Shown here piece after piece: positions 20,095 through 29,261 of a DNA stretch of 64,000 nucleotides. This stretch comes from Mucilaginibacter rivuli. GTDB lineage: Bacteria > Bacteroidota > Bacteroidia > Sphingobacteriales > Sphingobacteriaceae. The stretch lies in NCBI RefSeq assembly GCF_019391655.1, contig NZ_JAHXPQ010000004.1, positions 186,001 through 250,000 of the forward strand. Reading direction: 5' to 3'. Both the position numbers and the translations under genes were made by a program. Numbering within the stretch: position 1 is the first letter of the stretch; every line of letters starts with the position of its first letter. The notes below the pieces were generated by a model, which was not told where the DNA came from, made no database searches, and saw nothing but the letters and a program-made list of their open reading frames with translations.

Positions 20095-21791
20095 TGCGCA
20101 AAATCTACTCCCTGATTGCTTTGTTTTGGTTTTTTTCAAGCACGACGTTAGCGCAGATCATCGCTATATCGGGCAAAGTATCCGATAGTAAAACCGGATT
20201 GCCGGTAGCAGGTGCTACGCTTAAGATTGGCAGTACAGGCACAAGTACTGATAAAGGCGGTGGATTTAATCTCGTGCTCGAAAAATCGGTTATTGAACAA
20301 CATGGGATTACGGTTACCTGTATTGGCTACCAAAAAACCTCGGTGGCTTATAAGGCCGATCATATTTACAACCTCACGTTAATGCCTGCTGTCAATACTT
20401 TATCAGGAGTCACCATCTCTAACGGCGAGAGTATCATTCAAAAAGCTATTCGTAAAATCCCGCTAAATTATCCCGTTAAGGATGTGATGCTGGAGGGTTT
20501 TTTAAGGATGTACCATATTGTGAAAGACTCGGTGGCCTACCGTCAATACTACAAAAACGACGCGGTGATAAAAATGCGTTATACGCCCTACACAACAAAA
20601 GAAGAGCCGCAGGTAGTATTGCTACAAAACAATGCCACACACCTCACTGATCTTAGCCTGGCTAAAGATACTTTGCGCTGGGTAAACAGCTACCTGGTGC
20701 CACATCGTACAGATATGGTGCATACCCGTACCTTTATATTAGCGGCTAACAGTGCCAAAAAATACACTTATGTTATTAACGGGAAAGATTGGGTAAATGG
20801 CAGCCGGGTATATGTGGTCAACTTTTTTTCGATGAAGCAAAACGACCAGGCGGGTACGCTATACATTGATACGGCCAGCTACGCCATCGTAAAAACAGAG
20901 TTAACACTTTACAATGTAAAAAGCCTGAGCGGGCTTGGGTTTAAAAAGAGCTATACGGTTAACTATAAAAAAATAAACGGCCGCTGGTACCTCGATCATG
21001 TAAAAGCGAATGCCGCCGCCAATCACAATGGGTTCGATCAATCGGCAAGTGTTGATTATAAAACCACGGCAATAGATAGTACGCGCATAGAAGATCCGGC
21101 TTATCACGAAGTGATACAAAACAGGAGCATGGATGTGAATGTTAACAACCCGGGCACCGCCGAAACGCAGGCTAAATATGCCGGCCTGTTCAAAAGTAGC
21201 ACCGCCGACCCGTTGATGACGCAGATACCTACACCTGCTGTAGATACAACGAAGCGTGCACCAACTACCGGTACAAACACGATGAGAGGCATTTACAATT
21301 ATCTCCGGAATGGAAACCTTCACCGTACCCTTACCATCAACGGATCGCCTTTTAGCCTTGCAGAAAACCAGCCACTTATTGGTAATAGCGTTGGTGATAT
21401 TGCCAATTATTCTTTAGGAAACAGCTTGCAATTCAGGTTAAAAAAAGAGGTATTTTTTTCGGTCAGCTTTAGTTCCAATTTTGGCATTGGCAGTATTTGG
21501 AATACCGAACTGGCCACTTCATTTTTATATAACTTTCAGTTCAACAATGCCCATCGCCCTATTTCGGTTTCCCCTTCCTTGGGGTATTCTTATATTTCAT
21601 TGTCGAAGGCAGGCACTTCTTATTATAATCAACACAGCCTGATACCGGGCATTGGTATTGCCATTGAACATAGTCATAACCTAAGCTATTTTATCCAGGC
21701 AAAATATTATGGCATTTTAAATTCACATAACCAAGGCATTTTGCTTACGCGGCAACTATTAGCGCCAACCATAGGGTTGATCTTTAAGTGA
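20094..21791 (+). CDS. Exported CarboxypepD-regulatory-like domain protein
   Basis: The 565-residue protein has a signal peptide (about 1-20, ending TLAQ). A carboxypeptidase-regulatory-like (CarbopepD_reg_2) domain follows at about 22-115 (ISGKVSDSKTGLPVAGATLK), a fold found in SusC-type receptors and surface proteins. A beta-rich middle region contains YRQYYKNDAVIKMRY and a LYIDTASYAIVKTEL pattern similar to DUF5686-type proteins. The last 150 residues look like outer-membrane strands. The ATG is shared with the toxin stop (TAATG at 20092-20096), so translation is likely coupled to the toxin. A direct functional link to the toxin-antitoxin pair is not evident. No TonB box is visible. Confidence 0.65.
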   Translation: MRKIYSLIALFWFFSSTTLAQIIAISGKVSDSKTGLPVAGATLKIGSTGTSTDKGGGFNLVLEKSVIEQHGITVTCIGYQKTSVAYKADHIYNLTLMPAVNTLSGVTISNGESIIQKAIRKIPLNYPVKDVMLEGFLRMYHIVKDSVAYRQYYKNDAVIKMRYTPYTTKEEPQVVLLQNNATHLTDLSLAKDTLRWVNSYLVPHRTDMVHTRTFILAANSAKKYTYVINGKDWVNGSRVYVVNFFSMKQNDQAGTLYIDTASYAIVKTELTLYNVKSLSGLGFKKSYTVNYKKINGRWYLDHVKANAAANHNGFDQSASVDYKTTAIDSTRIEDPAYHEVIQNRSMDVNVNNPGTAETQAKYAGLFKSSTADPLMTQIPTPAVDTTKRAPTTGTNTMRGIYNYLRNGNLHRTLTINGSPFSLAENQPLIGNSVGDIANYSLGNSLQFRLKKEVFFSVSFSSNFGIGSIWNTELATSFLYNFQFNNAHRPISVSPSLGYSYISLSKAGTSYYNQHSLIPGIGIAIEHSHNLSYFIQAKYYGILNSHNQGILLTRQLLAPTIGLIFK

Positions 21792-21898
21792 GCGAAACAG
21801 TAAAAAAAGTGCTGGATATCAAAAAGGTATTTTAAAACATCATTATTAAGTAATTATAAATTTTATATTTTCGCCGCATTAATTAACACTAAATTAAT

Positions 21899-22621
21899 AT
21901 GGGCAAAAATCTACGCTGCTGTTTGTTACTCCTGCTTTTATCGTCAAAAGCTATTGCTCAAAGTACGCCATGGGGCACATGGGGAATAGGCACTATAGTT
22001 TTACCCGGTGATAGCAGCCATAAGTGGGGCGGTTATACCGAGTTGCAGTTACGCGCAAACAATGTGTTTAGCAACTTTATGTATGATGAGGTAAAGGCAG
22101 GCATAAGTTATGATATTGACAAGAATTTTACCGCACTGGTAGGTACTGGTCGTTACACTACTTATGATTACCGCGACCTTGATCTGGGCCCGTTAACAAC
22201 TGAAACCCGCTTATGGGAACAAATAACTACTACCCAGTTTTTATACCGTTTAAAATTAGAGCACCGTTACCGTGTGGAGCAGCGTTGGGTAAATGGTAAT
22301 TACAGGAACCGTTTTCGCTACCGGATAAATGTTTTTATTCCACTCAATAAAACTAAAATAGAAGCAAAAACTTATTTCCTATCATTATTTGATGAGGTGT
22401 TTTTAAACAATGTGGAGCCTAACTTTGAGCGTAACCGCATATCGGCCGCTGCTGGTTACCAGTTTGACAGATCATGGATAGTGCAGGCTGGGTGGATCAA
22501 TCAATACAACTATATCCCCAACCAAAGTAACGACAAAAACAACCTGATGCTGATGTTAATGTACCGCATAAACCGTAAGCACGGTGTACCACGCGAACAC
22601 GTGCCAACAACGACGGATTAA
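21899..22621 (+). CDS. DUF2490 domain-containing outer-membrane protein
   Basis: The 240-residue protein carries a signal peptide (about 1-20, ending AIAQ). It is composed of alternating beta strands rich in Tyr, Arg and Trp (YTELQLRANNVF, then YRLKLEHRYRVEQRW, then FRYRINVFIPLNK). The LEHRYRVEQRW and NRFRYR motifs match DUF2490 proteins, predicted outer-membrane barrels of unknown function. The stop codon overlaps the stop of the converging zinc peptidase gene, so the two transcripts share their 3' ends. An AT-rich 107-base gap separates it from the preceding gene. Confidence 0.8.
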   Translation: MGKNLRCCLLLLLLSSKAIAQSTPWGTWGIGTIVLPGDSSHKWGGYTELQLRANNVFSNFMYDEVKAGISYDIDKNFTALVGTGRYTTYDYRDLDLGPLTTETRLWEQITTTQFLYRLKLEHRYRVEQRWVNGNYRNRFRYRINVFIPLNKTKIEAKTYFLSLFDEVFLNNVEPNFERNRISAAAGYQFDRSWIVQAGWINQYNYIPNQSNDKNNLMLMLMYRINRKHGVPREHVPTTTD

Positions 22622-23472
22622 TTCAGGTCACTATCGGCAAAGGTATTGCCTTGCCGGATGTCGCCGGTATCATAACCTTTTTTGAACCAGTAAGCCCGCT
22701 GTGCGGATGTGCCATGTGTAAAGCTATCGGGCGAAACATGGCCTTGATACTTTGCTTGCAGCCTGTCGTCGCCAATGGCATGGGCGGCAACTAATGCCGA
22801 ATCAATATCGGCACGCTTTATCATCACACCTTTGCTGATGCCTTTGGATACATAATGTGCCCAAAGCCCGGCATAAAAATCTGCCTGCAGCTCTAATTTT
22901 ACTGATAGTTTATTAAAATCAGTTTCGCTCATGCTGCTGCGTGCCTGATCCATTTTAGCGGATATCCCTAACAGGTTTTGTACATGGTGCCCAACCTCAT
23001 GCGCTATAACGTAAGCTTCTGCCGATTCGCCGGGGGCCTGGAACTTGTTGTTCAGTTCATCAAAAAAGGAAAGGTCCAGGTATACTTTCTGATCGGCAGG
23101 GCAATAGAACGGGCCCGTTGCCGAACTGGCAAAACCACAGCCCGAAGCATCAACTCCCTGCGAATAAAAATGTAAAGTGGGCTTTGTATACGTTTGGTTT
23201 TGGGCGGTAAAAATACTGTCCCAAACATCTTCGGTTGATGCAAAGATCACCCGGCTGAACTTTTGCTCCATATTTTGGTCTTCCGTTACCCGCGTATTTA
23301 CCTGCTGGCTATCCTGCCCGCCGGAGCCTAATTGCGAAATATTTACCCCTGTAAACAGGTAAATAACAAAGCCAATTATCCCAACAATTCCGCCGCCAAG
23401 GGCTAAACCACGGCCGCCACTGCTGCTGCCCTGTTCTACATTATTGCTTTCGCGTCCGCCAAACCATTGCAT
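22618..23472 (-). CDS. Neutral zinc metallopeptidase, YpfJ/KPN_02809 family
   Basis: The 284-residue protein has an N-terminal arginine-containing stretch and one membrane helix at about 25-43. It carries the metal-binding HEVGHH motif (H158-H163) in AYVIAHEVGHHVQNLLG, where the two His and the Glu fit HExxH. Further downstream are ELQADFYAGLWAHY, with the likely third zinc ligand (Glu or Asp), and DRLQAKYQGHVSPDSFTHGTS, a signature of the YpfJ family. The substrate and role are unknown. The N-terminus, including GRESNNVEQ, matches the WxGRxxSxNVEDRR opening of the family. It lies upstream of, and may be co-transcribed apart from, gltX. Confidence 0.9.
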   Translation of the reverse strand: MQWFGGRESNNVEQGSSSGGRGLALGGGIVGIIGFVIYLFTGVNISQLGSGGQDSQQVNTRVTEDQNMEQKFSRVIFASTEDVWDSIFTAQNQTYTKPTLHFYSQGVDASGCGFASSATGPFYCPADQKVYLDLSFFDELNNKFQAPGESAEAYVIAHEVGHHVQNLLGISAKMDQARSSMSETDFNKLSVKLELQADFYAGLWAHYVSKGISKGVMIKRADIDSALVAAHAIGDDRLQAKYQGHVSPDSFTHGTSAQRAYWFKKGYDTGDIRQGNTFADSDLN

Positions 23473-23524
23473 ATTTTACGTTTTAGTTAAATATGCAACA
23501 GTTATTATGGGCTGCTTGTTTGAA

Positions 23525-25045
23525 CTATGCTGTAAAAGCTACCAAAGCCTTTTCAATACGGATAATAGTTTCTTCTTTACCCAGCAAAGCGACTATATCA
23601 AAAACATGAGGGCCAAATTTGCCGCCAACCAGCATAATACGGAAAGGCAGCATCACATCGCCAATTTTAAAACCTGTTTCTTCGCACAGGTATTTAAAAT
23701 CTATCTCCAGTTGTGTGGCTTCCCAGTTTGGCAGTTCGGCATAGCGGGTAATTAAGGTGCCGAAGAAATCTGTTTTGGTATCCGTCCATTTTGGTTTTAC
23801 AGCATTAAGGTCGTACTCTTTTGGCGTTTCAAAAAAGTATACGCTTTGCTGGTAAAAATCGGTTAAAAGTGTGCAACGGTCTTTAACAGTTTCAATGACT
23901 TTCAAAAGCAATTCATCATCGGCTATAGCCACACCTTTATCCTCCAAAACCGCTTTCACTTTAAGCTTTAAGCTTTCAGCGCTTAGCTTTTTTATCCACT
24001 CGGCATTGTACCATTTGGCTTTCTCAAAATCAAACTTGGCGCCCGATTTATTGATGCGCTCTATCGAGAATTTCTCCACCAATTCGGTAAGCGAAAATAT
24101 TTCCTGATCTGTGCCGGGGTTCCAGCCCAGCATACCTAAAAAGTTAATGAAAGCTTCGGGTAAAAAGCCCATTTCGCGGAATCCCGGTGTGGTTTCGCCG
24201 GTAACCTGGTCTTTCCAATCCATGGCATATACCGGGAAGCCAAATTTGGCGCCATCGCGCTTGCTGAGTTTTCCGTGCCCATCGGGTTTTAATATCAATG
24301 GTAAGTGTGCCCATTGCGGCATATCGGCGGCCCAGCCTAAGTATTTCCATAACAAAATGTGTACAGGGGCAGATGGCAGCCACTCCTCTCCGCGGAAAGC
24401 GTGGGTTATTTTCATCAGGTAATCATCAACCACCACGGCTAAGTGATAGGTTGGCATACCGTCGGCCTTTAGTAATACTTTATCATCAACCTGGTTGGTC
24501 TCAAAAACCACATCGCCGCGTATCATATCGTTAAAGCGAACGCTTTCATCTTCGGGTACCTTAAGGCGGATAACATGTGGCACACCTGCATCCAATAAAT
24601 GCTCTACCTGGCCCGTTGTTAGTGAGATAGAGTTGCGCAATTCGCTGCGGTGGAAATGACCATATTGAAAATTTGGCACTTCTTTGCGTTTGGCATCCAG
24701 CTCTTCGGGGGTATCAAAAGCATAGTAGGCATGGCCATGTGCTACTAACTTTTCGGCATACTCGCGGTAGATGGCTTTACGCTCGCTTTGGCGGTATGGG
24801 GCGTATTGGCCACCTGTATGCGGGCCTTCGTCGGGTGTAATGCCGCACCAGGCAAGGCAATCTAAAATGTATTGTTCGGCGCCTTCAACAAAGCGGGTTT
24901 GGTCGGTATCTTCAACACGTAAAACAAAAGTGCCACCTTGTTGCTTTGCAAACAGGTAATTAAACAATGCGGTACGTACACCACCAAGGTGCAAACCACC
25001 GGTTGGGCTTGGCGCAAAACGAACGCGGACTTTAGAATTGGACAT
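23525..25045 (-). CDS. gltX: Glutamyl-tRNA synthetase
   Basis: This 506-residue class I synthetase charges tRNA-Glu. It opens MSNSKVRVRFAPSPTGGLHL, with the HIGH-like HLGG at residues 19-22, and carries RVEDTDQTR and the KLSKRDGAKFG loop (KMSKS equivalent). Length fits bacterial GltX (about 470-510). An upstream in-frame ATG at 25126 would add 27 residues that run through an intergenic repeat, so I choose the ATG at 25045, from which family homology starts. The organism has both GltX and GlnRS in this window. Confidence 0.95.
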   Translation of the reverse strand: MSNSKVRVRFAPSPTGGLHLGGVRTALFNYLFAKQQGGTFVLRVEDTDQTRFVEGAEQYILDCLAWCGITPDEGPHTGGQYAPYRQSERKAIYREYAEKLVAHGHAYYAFDTPEELDAKRKEVPNFQYGHFHRSELRNSISLTTGQVEHLLDAGVPHVIRLKVPEDESVRFNDMIRGDVVFETNQVDDKVLLKADGMPTYHLAVVVDDYLMKITHAFRGEEWLPSAPVHILLWKYLGWAADMPQWAHLPLILKPDGHGKLSKRDGAKFGFPVYAMDWKDQVTGETTPGFREMGFLPEAFINFLGMLGWNPGTDQEIFSLTELVEKFSIERINKSGAKFDFEKAKWYNAEWIKKLSAESLKLKVKAVLEDKGVAIADDELLLKVIETVKDRCTLLTDFYQQSVYFFETPKEYDLNAVKPKWTDTKTDFFGTLITRYAELPNWEATQLEIDFKYLCEETGFKIGDVMLPFRIMLVGGKFGPHVFDIVALLGKEETIIRIEKALVAFTA

Positions 25046-25060
25046 AGGCGCAAAGATACT

Positions 25061-25179
25061 TTGGATTTCGAATTTCGAATGTTGGATTTCGAATTTATTT
25101 TGCTTAAAGACTGTATAGAATGTCACAAATTAAAATTAAAGGTCCTAAAAATTCGAAATTGAAAATCCGAAATTCGAAA
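25061..25179. repeat. TTCGAA-rich inverted repeat between gltX and the kinase gene
   Basis: GGATTTCGAATTTCGAA and similar units at 25061-25096 recur in the inverse sense as CCGAAATTCGAAA at 25150-25179. The arrangement is a dispersed palindromic intergenic repeat lying in the divergent promoter region of gltX and the histidine kinase operon. Confidence 0.6.
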
Positions 25180-25212
25180 TAATGAGATATAAATAACTAA
25201 TTTGGACTGCTA

Positions 25213-26433
25213 ATGAATCCATACGAACAGAAACGGCGCTGGAAATATTTACTGCTTGCATTCGCGGTGGTAATTGCCTGTGGCTCGTTATTATATACCC
25301 GTTTTTTGGTAAAGGGCATTGCCCGCGCCGAACGTACCCGTGCGCAAGTATGGGCACTAAGCATGAAACAATTGTTCCAGATAGATGATAACGACTCGTA
25401 TGTTTATGTAACATCCGTTCGCGACAGTTTATCGGTACCGGCTATTGTTGTTGATGAAAAAGGAGATTTTGTGACCGCTAAGGGTTTGGATTCTACCAAA
25501 ACATGGATGCCGCAATCGGCCGATAACCAGCGTCCGGGTAAAAAGCCACTAAAATCCGATACATCATATTTCAGAGCGCAGCTCGATTATATGAAAAGCC
25601 AGCACGAACCGATCAGGATAAATACTTTTAGCAACCAGTATTGGCTGGTTTATTACCAGGATTCGGTATTACTTACTCAATTAAAGGTATTCCCTTATAT
25701 CCAGCTATCGGTTATCGCGGTATTTTTACTGGTGGCTTATACGGCCTTCAATACTTCGCGAAAATCAGAACAGAACCAGGTTTGGGTAGGTTTAGCCAAA
25801 GAGACCGCGCACCAGTTGGGTACGCCAATATCATCGCTTATGGCATGGATAGAGCTGATGAAGGATAAGTTTAATGCCGAGGATGACCCGCTTATCGCCG
25901 AAATGGAGAACGATGTGAAGCGACTGGAGATAGTAGCCGACCGTTTTTCAAAAATAGGTTCGAAACCCAAGCTTGAACTGCACCCGGTTTATGCCGTGGT
26001 AAAGGATTATGTTGATTATTTTAAAGTCCGCGTAAGCAATAAAATACACTTTGAACTGGTTGGGGATGAAACTTTTGAAGCAGGTTTAAACATCCCGCTG
26101 TTTGATTGGGTGTTGGAAAACCTGCTAAAAAATGCAGTTAACGCTATTGACGAAACAGGGAACATACGGGTTGAAATATCTGCACATGCTACAAAGCGGC
26201 AGGTTTTTATCGATATCAGCGACACGGGTAAAGGGATACCCCGTTCAAAATTTTTAGCCGTATTTCAGCCCGGGTATACTACACGTAAACGGGGTTGGGG
26301 CCTTGGGCTATCGCTCACTAAACGCATCATAGAGAATTACCACAACGGGCAGATCTTTGTTAAAGACAGCGAAGTAGGCAAAGGCAGCACCTTCCGTATC
26401 ATATTAGAAAACCAAACCACTTACCATGAATAA
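25213..26433 (+). CDS. Membrane sensor histidine kinase
   Basis: The 406-residue protein has a transmembrane helix at about 12-32, an extracytoplasmic sensor region to about residue 155, and a second membrane helix at about 158-178. A HisKA-type dimerisation helix follows with H200 as phospho-acceptor in AKETAHQLGTPISSL, then an HATPase_c domain with the N box (LLKNAVNAI), G1 (DTGKGIP) and G2 (GWGLGLSLTKRII) motifs. No response regulator gene adjoins it, so its partner is encoded elsewhere. The stop overlaps the next ATG by 8 bases. The sensed signal is unknown. Confidence 0.9.
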   Translation: MNPYEQKRRWKYLLLAFAVVIACGSLLYTRFLVKGIARAERTRAQVWALSMKQLFQIDDNDSYVYVTSVRDSLSVPAIVVDEKGDFVTAKGLDSTKTWMPQSADNQRPGKKPLKSDTSYFRAQLDYMKSQHEPIRINTFSNQYWLVYYQDSVLLTQLKVFPYIQLSVIAVFLLVAYTAFNTSRKSEQNQVWVGLAKETAHQLGTPISSLMAWIELMKDKFNAEDDPLIAEMENDVKRLEIVADRFSKIGSKPKLELHPVYAVVKDYVDYFKVRVSNKIHFELVGDETFEAGLNIPLFDWVLENLLKNAVNAIDETGNIRVEISAHATKRQVFIDISDTGKGIPRSKFLAVFQPGYTTRKRGWGLGLSLTKRIIENYHNGQIFVKDSEVGKGSTFRIILENQTTYHE

Positions 26434-26935
26434 ACCCGGGCCAGAAGAATACGTGCCATTTTATGCCACTTACATCAGCAAGGTAGGCAACGGCGATATC
26501 ATTAAAATTTTGGAAGAACAAATGGAAAGCACTTACCAGTTGGCTAAAAACATGCCTGCCGATAAAGCCGGTTATGCCTATGCCCCCGGCAAGTGGACCA
26601 TTAAAGAAGTATGGGGCCATATGGCCGATACAGAACGGGTTATGGCCTACCGTGCCCTGCGTTTTGCGCGGAACGATAGTTTGGAACTGCAGGGTTTTGA
26701 CCAGGATGATTACATGACCTACTCCCGTTTTAACGAACGTTCGCTTGATGACCTTGCCGAAGAGTTTAAAACCTTGAGGCAGGCAAACATGTACTTGCTG
26801 AAAAACCTGAATGCCGAAGAAAAACAACGTGGCGGGCTGGCTAATGGCAATTATGTTACGGTAAATGCCTTGTTATACATTATTGCCGGGCATGAGCACC
26901 ATCACATACAAATAGTAAAGGAGCGTTATTTATGA
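26426..26935 (+). CDS. DinB/YfiT-like metal-dependent protein
   Basis: The 169-residue protein contains the DinB fold pattern: YAPGKWTIKEVWGHMADTER, where the first metal-binding His of DinB-like four-helix bundles normally lies, and the C-terminal AGHEHHHIQIV, which supplies two further ligands. Members act as metal-dependent hydrolases or thiol transferases; the substrate is not predictable. It starts 8 bases inside the histidine kinase gene and its stop overlaps the thioesterase start by 4 bases, so the three are co-transcribed. Confidence 0.9.
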   Translation: MNKPGPEEYVPFYATYISKVGNGDIIKILEEQMESTYQLAKNMPADKAGYAYAPGKWTIKEVWGHMADTERVMAYRALRFARNDSLELQGFDQDDYMTYSRFNERSLDDLAEEFKTLRQANMYLLKNLNAEEKQRGGLANGNYVTVNALLYIIAGHEHHHIQIVKERYL

Positions 26936-27360
26936 GCAAGCTATGGTTTGGCAACCCTACAATAGGCGATATTAACAATCGGCCTAAAAATCATATTGGC
27001 GCTTTAATTGGCATTGAGTTTATCGAAATTGGCGATGATTATATTAAAGCTACCATGCCTGTTGATGCACGGACACATCAACCTTTCGGTATTTTACATG
27101 GCGGCGCATCGGTAGTGCTGGCCGAAACCCTGGGAAGTATTGCATCAAGCCTGGTTATTGATCAGGAAAAGTATATGGCTGTTGGGCAGGAGGTAAACGC
27201 TAATCATTTACGCCCGGTAAAAACAGGCAAGGTAACGGGTATTTGTACCCCAATACATATTGGCGGCAAAAGTCATGTTTGGGATATTAAGATGTATGAC
27301 GACCGTGGTAAAATGAATTGCATCAGCAGGCTTACGGTGGCGATAGTGGGGCGCATATAA
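26932..27360 (+). CDS. Hotdog-fold acyl-CoA thioesterase (PaaI/YbdB-like)
   Basis: The 142-residue protein has HQPFGILHGGASVVLAETLG, where HGGA plus the following acidic residue (E) forms the active site of PaaI-like hotdog thioesterases. The GQEVNANHLRPVKTG and GKVTGICTPIHIGGKSHVWDI segments are also typical. These enzymes hydrolyse thioester links of aromatic or short acyl-CoAs, with detoxifying or recycling roles. It is the last gene of the kinase operon. The sequence after its stop is a palindromic repeat shared with the converging DUF6249 gene. Confidence 0.9.
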   Translation: MSKLWFGNPTIGDINNRPKNHIGALIGIEFIEIGDDYIKATMPVDARTHQPFGILHGGASVVLAETLGSIASSLVIDQEKYMAVGQEVNANHLRPVKTGKVTGICTPIHIGGKSHVWDIKMYDDRGKMNCISRLTVAIVGRI

Positions 27361-27365
27361 AAAGA

Positions 27366-27438
27366 AGATAGTCGATAGTCCATAGACCATGGTAATACCA
27401 GGGAAAACTATGGACTATCGACCATGGGCTATGGACTA
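27366..27438. repeat. Palindromic repeat between convergent genes
   Basis: GATAGTCCATAGACCATGG (27374-27392 region) recurs as the inverse CCATGGGCTATGGAC (27424-27437), with a further TATGGACTATCGACCATGG between. The element lies between converging stops and can fold into hairpins, perhaps ending both transcripts. Confidence 0.6.
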
Positions 27439-27441
27439 ATA

Positions 27442-27828
27442 TTATTCTTCCAGCCTGTTGTCCTTCTTATCGATAGTTTCTTTTTTCTCGATGCGGTATG
27501 AGGTGTATAAACCTAAACCGCCAAATATTGCTATTAATGAAAAATAAATAGCCGGGTTGTCAGGGTCGCCGGTGTGGTTAAGGTTTGCCATTAGGGTATG
27601 ATCGAGTATGTTTGCAAGGAACAAGCCTAAACCCGCGCCCATTAACAGAAACGCCCATTTTAAATATTGAAATGGTGCCGGTTGCGATTTATAGGCCCTG
27701 GGGTCCATGCCGCGCTCTATCATGGCCATTCTTTCTTTTTTGTGTAAGTGTACAATGCCGAATATCATAGCGAAAAGGCTGATGGGTACCAGGATAGGTA
27801 TCAGTAGTGCTAAATTGTGAGAGTCCAT
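27442..27828 (-). CDS. DUF6249-like membrane protein
   Basis: The 128-residue protein has three hydrophobic helices: an N-terminal one (about 8-28, LLIPILVPISLFAMIFGIVH), a second at about 57-75 and a third at about 90-108. A short basic loop with HKKERMAMIERGMDP lies between the first two. That loop is the hallmark of small Bacteroidota membrane proteins (DUF6249) that frequently accompany ECF sigma factor genes. Here the sigma factor gene diverges at 28031. It may be a regulated membrane partner, but no activity is known. Confidence 0.75.
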   Translation of the reverse strand: MDSHNLALLIPILVPISLFAMIFGIVHLHKKERMAMIERGMDPRAYKSQPAPFQYLKWAFLLMGAGLGLFLANILDHTLMANLNHTGDPDNPAIYFSLIAIFGGLGLYTSYRIEKKETIDKKDNRLEE

Positions 27829-28030
27829 AGTTTTAAAATTAAAAAGTTTATATAAATAATGTTTTGTTTTTGTGTTATTTGAAAGCTATGACTACCTCAT
27901 TTTTAAACAGGTTACACCGGGTTACAAAATAATTTCAAATTGATTTTACATCCTATATAAAAGGCTGCTATTAATTAATGTATATTTAAGTGTAACCTCA
28001 AACCGGATACACGCGTCAGAGATAACATTA

Positions 28031-28612
28031 ATGCAAAGCAAGCTGACAGATATAGAACTGATAGAACAATCGCTGGCCGGTAACCAGGGGGCATACGCCA
28101 TCCTGATAAAGCGCCACCAGCGGTTTGTATTTACGCTTGCCTTGCGTTTTGCCAAGAACAGAGAGGATGCCGAAGAGATTGCGCAGGATTGTTTTGTTAA
28201 AGCCTACCGTGCACTGGCTGGTTTTAGCGGGCAATCAAAATTTAGTACCTGGTTGTATACCATTGTTTATACAACGGCTATGACATTTTTGCGCAAAAAA
28301 AGGGTTGATACTACCTCTATTGATGATGAGAACACCTATATTCAACTGGAGAATCAATCATCGGGATTGGAGAATAATTTGGCCGAGCAAAAGTCGCGGT
28401 CGTATTATGTGAACCGCGCCATCGCGCAATTATTGCCCGATGATGCGATGATCATCACGATGTTTTATAAAGGGGAGCAATCATTAGAAGAAATAGCCGA
28501 AGCTATGAGCATGGAGGCTAATACCGTTAAGGTTAAACTATTCAGGGCGCGTCAGCGTTTAAAAGAAAAGTTGGAGCATACCCTTAAACACGAAGCAAAG
28601 GAGCTGATATGA
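28031..28612 (+). CDS. ECF RNA polymerase sigma factor
   Basis: The 193-residue protein has sigma-70 region 2 (about 20-90: FTLALRFAKNREDAEEIAQD, then CFVKAYRAL, then STWLYTIVY) and region 4 (about 130-180: EEIAEAMSMEANTVKVKLFRARQRL) with its helix-turn-helix. Regions 1 and 3 are missing, which defines ECF (group 4) factors. It is the first gene of a pair with the membrane protein at 28609, overlapping it by 4 bases, an arrangement typical of sigma/anti-sigma pairs. I see no -33/-7 box in its own upstream region, so control may be autoregulatory. Confidence 0.92.
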   Translation: MQSKLTDIELIEQSLAGNQGAYAILIKRHQRFVFTLALRFAKNREDAEEIAQDCFVKAYRALAGFSGQSKFSTWLYTIVYTTAMTFLRKKRVDTTSIDDENTYIQLENQSSGLENNLAEQKSRSYYVNRAIAQLLPDDAMIITMFYKGEQSLEEIAEAMSMEANTVKVKLFRARQRLKEKLEHTLKHEAKELI

Positions 28613-29109
28613 ATACGATAGAAGAAAAATTGTGGAATTATATTGATGGTACCTGCACCGCCGAAGAGCGAGAAAGTATTGCTACCTTAATAGCTACCGA
28701 TGAGGTGTACAGCAAAAAATACAAAGAACTATTGTTGCTTAACGCTGAGTTTACCAATATTGAGCTTGATGAGCCATCAATGGCCTTTGCTTATAATGTG
28801 ATGGAAACCATCCGCACAGAAAATGCCATGAAGCCGCTGAAAGCTACTGTCAACAAAAACATCATACGCGGTATCGGGATGTTTTTTGCATTTACCATTG
28901 TTGCGTTATTGGTGTTTACGCTTTCGCAGGTTAATTGGTCTGCCGGAGGTAACAGCGCGCCTGTTATTAATTTTACCATGCCTCAGTTACCCGGTTTGAT
29001 CAGCAGCACTACAGTGTACGCTTTTTTATTCGTCGATTTGATATTGGGATTGTTTTTACTGGACAATTATTTGCGCAAAAAGCTGACAAATGCTACACCA
29101 CAACAATAA
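28609..29109 (+). CDS. Putative membrane anti-sigma factor
   Basis: The 166-residue protein has an N-terminal soluble helical region (LWNYIDGTCTAEERESIATL) like the zinc-less anti-sigma domain of Bacteroidota. It has two membrane helices at about residues 88-105 (FFAFTIVALLVFTLS) and 132-150 (YAFLFVDLILGLFLL). It overlaps the sigma factor stop by ATGA, so they are translationally coupled. It would hold the sigma factor at the membrane until an unknown signal arrives. The ZAS HxxxCxxC motif is absent. Confidence 0.7.
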   Translation: MNTIEEKLWNYIDGTCTAEERESIATLIATDEVYSKKYKELLLLNAEFTNIELDEPSMAFAYNVMETIRTENAMKPLKATVNKNIIRGIGMFFAFTIVALLVFTLSQVNWSAGGNSAPVINFTMPQLPGLISSTTVYAFLFVDLILGLFLLDNYLRKKLTNATPQQ

Positions 29110-29235
29110 CTGTATGGCAAACGGAACATCATTGTAGTACATGCCTGACGGATAACTGCGATAAACTATCATACAGGTGTCAATAAAAGCATTCTTATAT
29201 TAAAAACCACAAAGTTTGGCACAGCCCAACACGCT

Positions 29236-29252
29236 TTGGTACAGAAATTGTA
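29236..29252 (+). promoter_or_regulatory. Sigma54-like -24/-12 promoter
   Basis: TTGGTACAGAAATTGTA compares with the TTGGCACRNNNNTTGCW consensus, with two mismatches (C to T in GGCAC and C to T in TTGC) but correct GG-N10-GY spacing. It would start a transcript near 29262. Confidence 0.3.
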
Positions 29253-29261
29253 TTAAGTACA

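Noticed and set aside
29214..29235. A first sigma54-like half-site TTTGGCACAG
   Set aside because: No matching TTGC-type second half at the right spacing; the box at 29236-29252 is the better candidate.
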